This document shows, piece by piece, positions 7,871 to 16,213 of a stretch of DNA of 23,023 bases. A program made the translations under genes and the position numbers. The notes below the pieces were generated by a model, which did no database searches, was not told the origin of the DNA, and saw nothing but the letters and a program-made list of their open reading frames with translations. How positions within the stretch are numbered: position 1 is the first letter of the stretch; each line of letters opens with the position of its first letter. Source of the stretch: a virus; the IMG/VR virus record IMGVR_UViG_3300009418_003129, positions 1-23,023 of that record; one strand, given 5' to 3'.

Positions 7871-9967
7871 TCAGTTTATATACTCGACATAACACCCTAT
7901 CACATGTTGTCTGTAAACGTCTATACTCATATCTCGGGAGTTAATATTCTTTCTAACTAGCGTGTTTTTAAAATCTGTCGGGGTTTTCGCTCCCTCAGAT
8001 AGCTTTTCATGCACCGAGCTAAAAGTAATTTCGCCCATAGGCTCGATGCTGGTTAAAACATCCAGCTTAATACTTTCTAGGTCAGCCACGTCGTCACTGG
8101 TTAGTTGCCTCAAATTTTTCTTACCCTTGAGTCCAAGAAATGAATCGTTTACCATGTCAGATATTTGAGAAAAGGCTACGTGGGTCCAAGCCACCAATTC
8201 TGCTAATCCGGGCTTAGAACGGGGCTTATCAACTCTTTTCTTTCTAGGCTCTTTATCCTGAGAAAACTTAGGTCTTCCGCCGTTGGGGTCTTTGGGCTTC
8301 TTGCCATTCTTTTGATCAGGCCCATTAGAATTATCAGGAGGCGGAAACTTTCTATCGATCATCTCTTGAGAATCTAAGCTACTTTCTACACCAACATCTT
8401 CAGGCGTAACCACTCCCTGTTGCAGAGCAATCTTTTCAAGGTCATGGTCATGCTGAGGATTATGATAAGGCCCGGCCTTGTCTGGGGTAGCCTCGTTGTC
8501 TCTATCTTTGACTTCTCTCTTTAGCCTAATCTTTTCGATGGAAGGTATCTCCTTGAATCGTTCTAGAATAGTTTCGTGACTAACAATATCTCTATCAGCC
8601 AATTGTATTAACAGATTCTTTTCTGCTGCCTCATCAGCTAGACTCATTTGATCAAAATGTATCTGTGCGGGATATCTAAATCCCATAGCGCGTCTCACTA
8701 GCTCAATCTCATGCTGCCAAAACTTAATCAGTAAGTCCCTGCCGTATTGCAATCTCTCAACAAGAGTTTTAAGCGAGATAAAGTTGTTGGTAAATCCACC
8801 GCTTTGGCCAGCGATACCCGTAAGGGTCGGAGGCACTCCAAGGCCAGCATAAATACTATTAAGAACTGCTTGGTATTTTTCAGAACCCAAGAACTTGTAA
8901 ACTTCACTATGAGATTCGGTGAAGGTAAGTTCTGGCCCCCAGACCAGTTCCATAGTGCCACCGCCAACGTTGCCAATCAAAATATCTCTCAATTTGTTAA
9001 TAGCCGCCTTGTTGGGAAGAATCTTATGATCTAAGCTACCCAAAGTCCACAGCCTGATATTAGATATGGCTCCATCTAGAGCCGACAAATCTGCCAACCT
9101 CATCTTTTCCAACATCATGATATCGTCTAGAATGGCATATATCATGGGGTTGGCCCACTGCATCCAGTCGTCCTTCTTGTAGTGGAACACAGACAATCTC
9201 TCCGCATCAAGTGGGATACGCTTGTCTCCTCTTTGAATGCCCCTCTTAACATTTGCTGGAAGGGTATCTATGACATGCTGTGGAATACCCCCCTCTTTAA
9301 AATTGTCATGAAACATCTTGGTTGTAATAGTGAAATCCTTTTTCCCCAAGAATAGTGAAAGATTTCCTTCTTTAATGTCTACGGTTGTTGGGTTGAAAAA
9401 GTTATAGCGCCAAGGAATAGATCCCTTTTCTGTCTTAGGAATTTTGACCTTTATATCTTCTGCCAAAGACTTCATAAACTTACTAATCTCTGGAGTAATG
9501 TTGGCAAGGCTGCGATATATAACTACATTGCCAGTTTTATACAGGTTATTAAGAAATCTTTCGGATCTTTCTTTGCCATCTATCTTTTTGAACCATTGGT
9601 GATAAAATTTTTCAACGCTCTGGTTGGGATGAACTAGGTTTATGCCCTGCGAACCAAAATCACCCATGAGGTCAATTACATTACGAATAATACCAACCTT
9701 GTCGTATGCGTCCATGCACATCTTAATAATGCGCTTTTTCTTTGCTGGAATATCTTCATCAGCACGGAAGGCATAGTAATCTGAATTTCTGAAGCCCGTT
9801 CTCACAGAAACGTTAGGCTCTATACTGTCAAAGGTTTGTCTGTGGCTAGCCCGTGATTTGGATATTCCATCATAGGCAGTTATAGAATCTGAGTATTTAG
9901 AAAATGCTTCTGATCGACCCTGCGCGTCCTCAGCCCAAGTAATAAACTGATCATTGTTTTCGTTCAT
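7871..9967 (-). CDS. Portal protein with a basic C-terminal extension
   Basis: 698 aa; start supported by GGTGAG five bases before the ATG. The protein has the portal order: N-terminal arm, a wing/stem region with YDKVGIIRNVIDLMGDFGSQG, a clip/crown region with SIYAGLGVPPTLTGIAGQSGGFTN, and helices around YGRDLLIKFWQHEIEL. The G(L/I)P..L.G….G..N pattern is characteristic of portals. After about residue 530 there is a Pro/Lys/Asp-rich low-complexity linker (KKPKDPNGGRPKFSQDKEPR), followed by a compact helical segment of about 110 residues. This tail is longer than in many portals. It lies between terL and protease/scaffold, the canonical order. It forms the dodecameric DNA gate and the docking site of the terminase (family knowledge). 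Confidence 0.92.
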   Translation of the reverse strand: MNENNDQFITWAEDAQGRSEAFSKYSDSITAYDGISKSRASHRQTFDSIEPNVSVRTGFRNSDYYAFRADEDIPAKKKRIIKMCMDAYDKVGIIRNVIDLMGDFGSQGINLVHPNQSVEKFYHQWFKKIDGKERSERFLNNLYKTGNVVIYRSLANITPEISKFMKSLAEDIKVKIPKTEKGSIPWRYNFFNPTTVDIKEGNLSLFLGKKDFTITTKMFHDNFKEGGIPQHVIDTLPANVKRGIQRGDKRIPLDAERLSVFHYKKDDWMQWANPMIYAILDDIMMLEKMRLADLSALDGAISNIRLWTLGSLDHKILPNKAAINKLRDILIGNVGGGTMELVWGPELTFTESHSEVYKFLGSEKYQAVLNSIYAGLGVPPTLTGIAGQSGGFTNNFISLKTLVERLQYGRDLLIKFWQHEIELVRRAMGFRYPAQIHFDQMSLADEAAEKNLLIQLADRDIVSHETILERFKEIPSIEKIRLKREVKDRDNEATPDKAGPYHNPQHDHDLEKIALQQGVVTPEDVGVESSLDSQEMIDRKFPPPDNSNGPDQKNGKKPKDPNGGRPKFSQDKEPRKKRVDKPRSKPGLAELVAWTHVAFSQISDMVNDSFLGLKGKKNLRQLTSDDVADLESIKLDVLTSIEPMGEITFSSVHEKLSEGAKTPTDFKNTLVRKNINSRDMSIDVYRQHVIGCYVEYIN

Positions 9968-10016
9968 TTTTTCTCACCATACAAACAATTGAAATGTAAT
10001 TGGAATGCTATGTAAC

Positions 10017-10023
10017 TATACAC
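10017..10023 (-). promoter_or_regulatory. GTGTATA motif in the terL-portal gap
   Basis: The minus strand reads CCGTGTATAGTTACATAGC, just after the terL stop and 49 bases before the portal ATG. That distance almost equals the one at the copy before the first tail gene (47 bases). The 59-base gap is otherwise AT-rich and has no hairpin terminator. Confidence 0.4.
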
Positions 10024-10026
10024 GGA

Positions 10027-12021
10027 TTAGTAGATATCTTTTACGCCGTCCACAAACCAGTTTGGTCCCGAATATGGGTTTTCATCCTGTTTTGCTTTAT
10101 AGGTCTTTCCTTTCACGGCAAACCCTCCATAAAAGTTATACTCTTGCTCTGAGGGCATTCTTTGAAGGACTCTAGCGGACATGTTAGCCATAAGAAGTGC
10201 AGAGTATCGATCCTTACGCATCTTACGCTTCCTACCGGCGCCCACAATAACTTCTGGAGTATCCCACCTGTCTCTGCCGCTTGGGGTTTGGGTCATTGAT
10301 ATCATAGACAACTCATCTTTAAGTTCCTCAATATCCATAACGCATTCTTCCAAGGTGTCAAAGTGCCTATTTATAATTGAGTCTTCGGCGTGTGATAGCC
10401 CTAAGCTGACCGCATCGAAAAACGGAAAAATTAATGCCTTGTCTTCAAAATCTTTCCTTAGCCCATGATTAGCTTCGGATAACCAGTCGTATTTAGCAAA
10501 TTGACACATTTCTAGAATGTGTAAGCCTCTCTCATCATCTGTGTCGGCCTCCTTGTCTTCATTTATAACAGGCCAAATAGGAATCTCGCCCTCCTGTATT
10601 TTGTCATTGTCATGCAGGGATTCCATAACTGCAATTCCGCCGCCTTGAGCATCCATGGCTATATGTATGCACGGAAACAATCTCATTAGGTCTCTAATTT
10701 TTCTGGCGCAGTACGCATAAAAATCCGTCTCTGAAGAATGCCCCTTCTTTACCTTCTCGCGGTGCTCTGATCTAGTGGTAGTCCAGCAATGAACAATTCT
10801 CCGATGACTTGGGTGGACTTCCAAGACAACTATGCTGAAATTGTCTACCTCGGAAGCGGGGTCAACGCCAAATATGTATCTCGCCTTCCGGTCTCCTAGC
10901 AGTGACGCTTCAAAAAATATCTCCTCCCCATTGTTGTCTTTGATAACGTTCTCATTGGTGATAACGCATGATTCGATTAGAGACCTCTTAAAGAATCCTT
11001 GGGAGTCTCTAGTAAAACACGCCCCAAACTCCATTTGATAAATCCCCGTGTGAACAGTCGCTTTGGAGCGAGCCACCTGAGCAGCATCCATGAAGCCCGG
11101 AGGAAGAATTTCATAAGGTATGCGTATAATTGAATATTGCTTCCAGTCAAAGTCCTCTGGCGGATCTTCTCCACCAAAAACTTCTCTAAGCTTAGAGCGG
11201 CGTCCCCCGCTTTTAATAATAGATTTCCACTTCTTCCAATATTCAGAAAAGTGATTAAAATCGTAATAGGCCGTACCAGAAATAATAATCTGATTATCCT
11301 TACTTTCAGAAATATAGCTCGATTCTTCCTCTACCTCCACGCCAAGTTCAAACGCTTTCTTTCTTGCTGCCACCCTTTTTACATTATCTATCGGATCAGC
11401 CGTAACAGCAGCAAATCCGGCTACCACTGTTTCAAAGATGTCTCTAGGTATAGAAGCAAATTCGTCACTAATAATATCATTTGCTCGTTGTCCACGAATT
11501 TTTTGTCCGTCGCCAAGGGGCAGACATGTAACAGTACTTTCATTTAGTCTCATCACGCATCGATCTACGTCTCTACGAGGTCCGCTAGTACTGCCACATA
11601 TATCCCTTAATATTGGAGCATTTCTCCATATTGTCTCCATATATTCAAATAAGATCTTTGACTGTCTAAACGCAGCGCCGACGACGACTACTTTCCTTCT
11701 AGGTAATAATAAAGCTCTTAAAATGGCGTATAGAGAAAGCACGAATGACTTTCCAAAGCCACGACTAGCTATAAGGATAGGAAATTTTCTGTTCCACATC
11801 TCATACATCATCAACGCCTGAGAGGGCAACAGTTGAATATTTAGGATGTGCTTACATAGGAAAGAAAAATATTCTGGCTGCGTCATAAGCCAAGCTAGCT
11901 TAAGATGGTAATCTTCTTCACGGGGCTTGAGAATAAGGGTCGGATTAAATATGTTCTTGTCTGGGATATCTAATCCTAGCCACGCATCATCTATCTTCTT
12001 TAAGCTAACTTGCTCTGTCAT
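10027..12021 (-). CDS. terL: Terminase large subunit
   Basis: 664 aa. The ATPase domain has a Walker A-like ASRGFGKS (residues 85-92) and a Walker B region NDIISDEFA (181-189, with D186/E187). The C-terminal RNase H-like nuclease has acidic residues in YIFGVDPASEVDNFSIVVL (D387) and CIHIAMDAQGGG (D457). A third acidic residue further on was not fixed. It drives genome packaging into proheads and cuts concatemers. The gene is 19 bases downstream of the oxygenase gene and 59 before the portal. The start signal is weak (GGAAAAATG), so reading-through from the sugar genes is plausible. No small terminase gene is recognised in the window. Confidence 0.95.
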   Translation of the reverse strand: MTEQVSLKKIDDAWLGLDIPDKNIFNPTLILKPREEDYHLKLAWLMTQPEYFSFLCKHILNIQLLPSQALMMYEMWNRKFPILIASRGFGKSFVLSLYAILRALLLPRRKVVVVGAAFRQSKILFEYMETIWRNAPILRDICGSTSGPRRDVDRCVMRLNESTVTCLPLGDGQKIRGQRANDIISDEFASIPRDIFETVVAGFAAVTADPIDNVKRVAARKKAFELGVEVEEESSYISESKDNQIIISGTAYYDFNHFSEYWKKWKSIIKSGGRRSKLREVFGGEDPPEDFDWKQYSIIRIPYEILPPGFMDAAQVARSKATVHTGIYQMEFGACFTRDSQGFFKRSLIESCVITNENVIKDNNGEEIFFEASLLGDRKARYIFGVDPASEVDNFSIVVLEVHPSHRRIVHCWTTTRSEHREKVKKGHSSETDFYAYCARKIRDLMRLFPCIHIAMDAQGGGIAVMESLHDNDKIQEGEIPIWPVINEDKEADTDDERGLHILEMCQFAKYDWLSEANHGLRKDFEDKALIFPFFDAVSLGLSHAEDSIINRHFDTLEECVMDIEELKDELSMISMTQTPSGRDRWDTPEVIVGAGRKRKMRKDRYSALLMANMSARVLQRMPSEQEYNFYGGFAVKGKTYKAKQDENPYSGPNWFVDGVKDIY

Positions 12022-12040
12022 TTTTCCAAAACCCTTTTAA

Positions 12041-12718
12041 CTATTTACCACAATGGAGCCTAACGACCAGTCTTTCTTTGCCTTCTGCTACACACCCCCC
12101 TTTATGAAAGGTGTTTGTATCAAATACAACTAGTGTCCCTGCTGATGCTTCAACTGGTTCTGCGGGATACTCTGTAAAGAGGGTTGGATAATCTATTTCT
12201 ATCCTGTTTTTTACTTTATCATAGCTATTAGTATTATTCCACGCCTCTTGTCTCAGCGATTTGCCCTGTTGTCTTGAACCTACAGAACAGCTAAACGCTC
12301 CGCAGCTTTCATCTATGTCTGTTAGGTATATGAAGAACTTTAAGCACCAGTCTCTATCAAAATGTAGCCATCCGTTTCTAGCTAGTTCTCCTGTAAATTT
12401 GTAATCATGTGTAGCATAAACATTCTTGCCGTAACCTCTAGCGTTGCCAGAATATTGTTCATGCAGTTTTCTCATCCAGTCTTCATTGTATACATGTGAG
12501 ATTATGCTGTCGTCAGGAAAGGTACGCAACGCATCACCCCTGTAATTGCGGCCAAATTCATAATGGCTCGCTTTGCTTTGACATTTGCCCAGTATATCGT
12601 CATGTAACTCTTGTAAAATGTCGCCGGATAGGTAGCGCTCAATTGTGAACACTCCGTCTGACACTAGCGTGTCATGCATATGAGATATTGTATCTCTTAT
12701 TGTAAGTGTTTTTATCAT
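12041..12718 (-). CDS. PhyH-type Fe(II)/2-oxoglutarate oxygenase
   Basis: 225 aa. The facial triad is visible: H119-F-D121 in GWLHFDRDW and distal H205 in FDTNTFHKGG, with R216 eleven residues later as the likely 2-oxoglutarate ligand. WCLKFFIYLTDIDESCGAF (hydrophobic strand plus D.....G.F) and ASAGTLVVFD are standard for phytanoyl-CoA dioxygenase-like enzymes. These hydroxylate small molecules or glycans using 2-oxoglutarate and O2. The substrate is unknown. The gene lies 10 bases after the AroE-like gene and 19 before terL, so it closes the sugar block, and a glycan or sugar-precursor hydroxylation is a reasonable but unproven guess. Phage 2OG oxygenases can also act on nucleic acid bases or proteins. 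Confidence 0.85.
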   Translation of the reverse strand: MIKTLTIRDTISHMHDTLVSDGVFTIERYLSGDILQELHDDILGKCQSKASHYEFGRNYRGDALRTFPDDSIISHVYNEDWMRKLHEQYSGNARGYGKNVYATHDYKFTGELARNGWLHFDRDWCLKFFIYLTDIDESCGAFSCSVGSRQQGKSLRQEAWNNTNSYDKVKNRIEIDYPTLFTEYPAEPVEASAGTLVVFDTNTFHKGGCVAEGKERLVVRLHCGK

Positions 12719-12728
12719 TTCGTTATCC

Positions 12729-13382
12729 CTATACCCCTATGGGAAACTCTAGGCCGGTATACAGCTTGAATTGATGTGACGCTTGCATGTTGGCTAGCTG
12801 TTTACCTGTGGCTGTTTGCACTATACAATCAATTATAGTATTATTATCGCTCACTATAGATTTCAAATTTTCAACAGGTGTGCAGTTGTATACTACGCCA
12901 TTATCTATATTATCTAATTGCTCCCAATTTTTTCTAGTAATATTGACATAGTGGATATTAAGATCTTCTGCTGCCGCTTTAACTGCCGCTGCATATCCCC
13001 CGTTTCCTATGATATAAAAATTATCATGGTTCTGAAAGTCTTTAAGGTAATCTAGAGCAGCCAAATAGTCTGTGTTGTATGCTTTTAATTTGTTGTTTTC
13101 ATTTATGACTGTGTTTGCCGCTCCTATCCGACCACCGTCCCAGATCTCATCAACATACTCTAATACCTCTTGTTTAAACGGCATAGTTACCGCAAAGCCC
13201 TTTACGTCCAGTGTCTTCACAGATTTTATAGCATCCTCTATGCTGTCCACGGAAAACGATTTGTAGATCTTGTTTAAGCCGTAGTAATAAAATGCGGTGT
13301 TCATCATTTGGCAACCGGTATTACCAGCAGTCTTGGCAAATGAACAATATACCTCTGTATCTTTATTGATCCACAAGTTCAT
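12729..13382 (-). CDS. Compact shikimate/quinate dehydrogenase-like (AroE-like) oxidoreductase
   Basis: 217 aa, shorter than typical AroE (about 270). Hallmarks appear in order: GFAVTMPFK with catalytic Lys70, GAANTV with Asn90, YNTD with Asp105, the NAD(P)-binding IIGNGGYAAA (124-133), NCTPV (167-171, like NATPVG) and a C-terminal QFKLYTG. The N-terminal serine motif SxS that holds the shikimate carboxylate is altered (CSFAKTAGNTG), so the substrate may not be shikimate. It overlaps the GatZ-like gene by 20 bases and sits inside a sugar operon with no other aromatic-pathway gene. A role in oxidising or reducing a polyol or cyclitol for the glycan is inference. SD AAGGGA lies before the ATG. 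Confidence 0.82.
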   Translation of the reverse strand: MNLWINKDTEVYCSFAKTAGNTGCQMMNTAFYYYGLNKIYKSFSVDSIEDAIKSVKTLDVKGFAVTMPFKQEVLEYVDEIWDGGRIGAANTVINENNKLKAYNTDYLAALDYLKDFQNHDNFYIIGNGGYAAAVKAAAEDLNIHYVNITRKNWEQLDNIDNGVVYNCTPVENLKSIVSDNNTIIDCIVQTATGKQLANMQASHQFKLYTGLEFPIGV

Positions 13383-14319
13383 TTAAATCCCTTAGTTTGT
13401 TTTTTATAACCCCATTGATTTTATCGTCTATGTCCAGTTTAATGAGTAAAAACTCATCATCAGAAAGAACATAATGGCCACACACCTTTATCAATTCTTT
13501 CTTGTTGTCTTCGGGAACAAAATCCTCGTCAACCCATTTTCTCCATCTGTTTGAATGATAACAAATTTGATAAAAATCTTCTATGTCATCACCCATTTCG
13601 TCCAAATAGCACAATGTTTCAAGCTGGCCCAATTCAGGGGCTATGTTTATTGCGTCAAGGCCCAAGTCAAACCTAGCTTTATATTCGTTGTTGGATAAGT
13701 AGTCTCCGTTGTGTTCTTTGCTCTTCTTGCCAAATTTTTTACACACCGCGATCATTTGTTCTAAATCGTTTGAATTGAAAGCTCCGGTATTAATTCTCTT
13801 GCCCAAATTCAACCCAACTCCAGATTGTATGGTTACGTATTCTATCGCGTCAAACATTTCTGGTAACAACTTTGACTCTAAATCTGATAAAAATGTACTT
13901 AATGATGCAGCACTAAACTTTCTTATGGCCTCTTCTGTACCAACTTCAAATCTGATATGTCTATTGGTGTAATAGCAAAATGCTATATTGCTTATACATT
14001 CTCTAAGTCCTTCATGATATCCAGAATATTTGACCCAAGGGTCTATGTGGATTATCTCTACATTTTCGCAGTCTGCTTTTAGGGACTCGTATCCGTCATC
14101 ATCCATATAGCCCTGACTCGCCCCCGCGTGGTCTCTTTCAATTGTAACTCGTCCATTTACATACTTAGCAAACGTTTCAGTGGTCCAGTTGTTGACATAT
14201 CCACCACTATAATCAACCTGTCTTCTCGAAGGAATGAAGCCAAACACATCGCCAAAATCTATAACTGCATCGGTTATATTTAGAGACATCGGCCCTATAA
14301 AATATTTGATATTATTCAT
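13363..14319 (-). CDS. GatZ/KbaZ-like aldolase-barrel protein
   Basis: 318 aa from ATG 14319, which overlaps the upstream stop (ATGAATAA) and has AAGGA just before it; a longer frame begins at 14367 but extends needlessly into the upstream gene. Similarity to tagatose-bisphosphate aldolase subunit GatZ/KbaZ is seen in ERDHAGASQG (61-70; GatZ GGDHLGP), IIHIDPW (89-95; KIHLD), FEVGTEEAI (124-132; VIGTEV), VTIQSGV (162-168; VVQPGV), KEHNGDYLS (201-209; EAHSTDYQT) and GLDAINIAPELG (220-231). A GPMSLN/IPSRRQVDY opening is its own. No GatY-type catalytic partner is near. It may act alone as an aldolase or epimerase on a sugar phosphate; the substrate is unknown. Confidence 0.7.
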   Translation of the reverse strand: MNNIKYFIGPMSLNITDAVIDFGDVFGFIPSRRQVDYSGGYVNNWTTETFAKYVNGRVTIERDHAGASQGYMDDDGYESLKADCENVEIIHIDPWVKYSGYHEGLRECISNIAFCYYTNRHIRFEVGTEEAIRKFSAASLSTFLSDLESKLLPEMFDAIEYVTIQSGVGLNLGKRINTGAFNSNDLEQMIAVCKKFGKKSKEHNGDYLSNNEYKARFDLGLDAINIAPELGQLETLCYLDEMGDDIEDFYQICYHSNRWRKWVDEDFVPEDNKKELIKVCGHYVLSDDEFLLIKLDIDDKINGVIKNKLRDLNELVDQ

Positions 14320-16213
14320 GGTCCTTTTGCAACATCTGATGTGACTTGAAAAATAACAAATCTCCAAGCTCTCTCTCGTGGAGGGGAGACATGTTTAAAA
14401 ATATAAGGGAGGTAATCGTCTTGATTTTTTCTAAATCGTATCCGTTGTCTACAATCCATTGTTCGTACACCAACTTAAACTCATCCAGCTTAGGGTTAGA
14501 TTTATAATTGTAAGTTACTATTTCTTTGTTAACATAGCAAGAAAAATTGTTACTATCTTTCATTGAGGAATAAGACATTAAGATTCCGCCATACATTTTT
14601 GCTAAGTCGTAATACACATCTCCAACGACCTGTCCCGCGAAATCTTGTCTCCAGTCTAATAGATAAAATCTACCGCAATCTGTGTGAATTACATTGTCAA
14701 ATTGTAAATCTCCATGAAACATTTCTGTTGGTAGGCCCTTGCTCAGACGGCTCCATTTAAAATCATGCAATAAATCTTTAATGGAACTTGTTTTCACTCC
14801 GTTAACGATATGGCTGTTTAAATATGACTCCCCCCTTTCCGACAAGAACAATTTTAGTCTATCTAGAGTTTTATCCTTGTAGAATAATAAACAATCCTTT
14901 CTAATATCCTTATCAATCGGTTGCCACATATTATTCTTCATAAAAGATAGGAACTTTTTCCAAATATCGATATCATTGCAATCATATAAAGTGTTTCCTT
15001 CTAGCCACTTGTATGAAAACAAGTTGTTCCCGCAATAAACCACATCCGGGGCCAGCCCCCTTAACTTTTTGGCTCTCTCTACTCGCCCACTAATGAATTT
15101 GTCGTCTGAAGACAGTTTGATGAAATTGTTATCAACTCTGTAAAGAAATTCTCCGCTATTTTTAGGGATGCTATACCTCACATTATCGTCGAATGTTTTT
15201 TGGGCATGCAAATAATTTTCTACCGTTCCGATGTCATACCAATCAAACATGTGGCCTTTCAGTGTTGAATATTTATCAGTGTTGTAGTAAGCGCTAACAA
15301 CCTCCACGCCCTCCAATTCCTCCCAAAAGGTTTTGTAGTCATAAACTCCGGCCAACCCAATGAATGCATAATCATATCCATCTTCAGACTTATCTTTAAA
15401 ATCAGTTATGTCTCCATTTTTGACATTTGCGGTGGAATATCTACTTGGAATACTCGTGGGGTAAAGGCCGAGCCAATCATAATCTACAGGAGGAAGGTCG
15501 TTTATAATAACTACATCTGCCGCCGCCCAAATAAATGGTCTCTGTAAATGTCTTTCGGCCTGTTTAATTGAATACCCCGGACCAGTTCCCTCCCCCTCAT
15601 ATTTGTCAACCGTGACAAAGGTAAAGTTTCTGTCTGGATGGGCCGCATCGCAATACTCTTTAACCATGTCTCCCCTATGCCCTAATACTATAATGATATC
15701 ATGGTCTTTTGAAGTTTTATCAATGAGGTGAGAAATAATGGCCTTATTATTTAATGGTAACAGGCCCTTGTTTATGTGGTTTGAAAAGTCGGCCAATCTA
15801 TTGCCGATTCCCGCTGCTAATATACACAACGCTGGTTTCGTGTGCTCGTGATCTATTCTACCAGAGCTACGAAAAGAATCATCTGAAATCCTAATCACGT
15901 CATCAACTTCGGGTGTGGAAGCTTCTTGTAAAATCACATCAGTTATTGCTATAATCCTATGTTTTCTTGGCGGTACAACAGTAAAGAATTCGCCAGCCTT
16001 CATTACTGTCTTTTCTACTACGCCTTCGTCGTTTTCTAACCAAACTTCAGCTGTGCCTTCAATTATATAGTTTGTTTCTAGCTTTTGCTCATGGTATTGG
16101 TAGCTTGTTTTTTTTCCAGCGTTAATATGCAGCCTCTTATAACAATACCGGTGGTTCAATTCTAGCCAAAGCTCTTTCCCCCAAGGCTTGTATACTGTTT
16201 TACAGTTCGACAT
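14312..16213 (-). CDS. Trifunctional cupin / sugar nucleotidyltransferase / APH-type kinase fusion
   Basis: 633 aa. Start 16213 is chosen because GGGAG precedes it; the longer frame from 16228 has a poorly spaced site. Residues 1-105 are a cupin like the C-terminal isomerase part of ManC (KPWGKELWLELN, QYHEQKLETNYIIEG, VPPRKHRI). Residues 128-345 are a nucleotidyltransferase (CILAAGIGNRL, Lys149 in INKGLLPL, AAADVVI, FDWYDIGTVENY). Residues about 355-600 are an aminoglycoside/choline-kinase-like phosphotransferase (FHGDLQFDN 499-507, FYLLDWRQDF with D520, GDVYYDLAKMY). A kinase plus an NTP transferase in one chain suggests phosphorylation and then activation of a sugar or alcohol; the cupin may isomerise or bind. 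It overlaps the HAD gene (14 bases) and the GatZ-like gene (8 bases). Substrate unknown. Confidence 0.87.
   Translation of the reverse strand: MSNCKTVYKPWGKELWLELNHRYCYKRLHINAGKKTSYQYHEQKLETNYIIEGTAEVWLENDEGVVEKTVMKAGEFFTVVPPRKHRIIAITDVILQEASTPEVDDVIRISDDSFRSSGRIDHEHTKPALCILAAGIGNRLADFSNHINKGLLPLNNKAIISHLIDKTSKDHDIIIVLGHRGDMVKEYCDAAHPDRNFTFVTVDKYEGEGTGPGYSIKQAERHLQRPFIWAAADVVIINDLPPVDYDWLGLYPTSIPSRYSTANVKNGDITDFKDKSEDGYDYAFIGLAGVYDYKTFWEELEGVEVVSAYYNTDKYSTLKGHMFDWYDIGTVENYLHAQKTFDDNVRYSIPKNSGEFLYRVDNNFIKLSSDDKFISGRVERAKKLRGLAPDVVYCGNNLFSYKWLEGNTLYDCNDIDIWKKFLSFMKNNMWQPIDKDIRKDCLLFYKDKTLDRLKLFLSERGESYLNSHIVNGVKTSSIKDLLHDFKWSRLSKGLPTEMFHGDLQFDNVIHTDCGRFYLLDWRQDFAGQVVGDVYYDLAKMYGGILMSYSSMKDSNNFSCYVNKEIVTYNYKSNPKLDEFKLVYEQWIVDNGYDLEKIKTITSLIFLNMSPLHERELGDLLFFKSHQMLQKDHE

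Noticed and set aside
11137-11547. 136-aa plus-strand frame opposite terL
   Set aside because: It lies wholly within the terminase coding sequence, has no ribosome site or recognisable motif, and opposes all genes in the window; it is a shadow frame.
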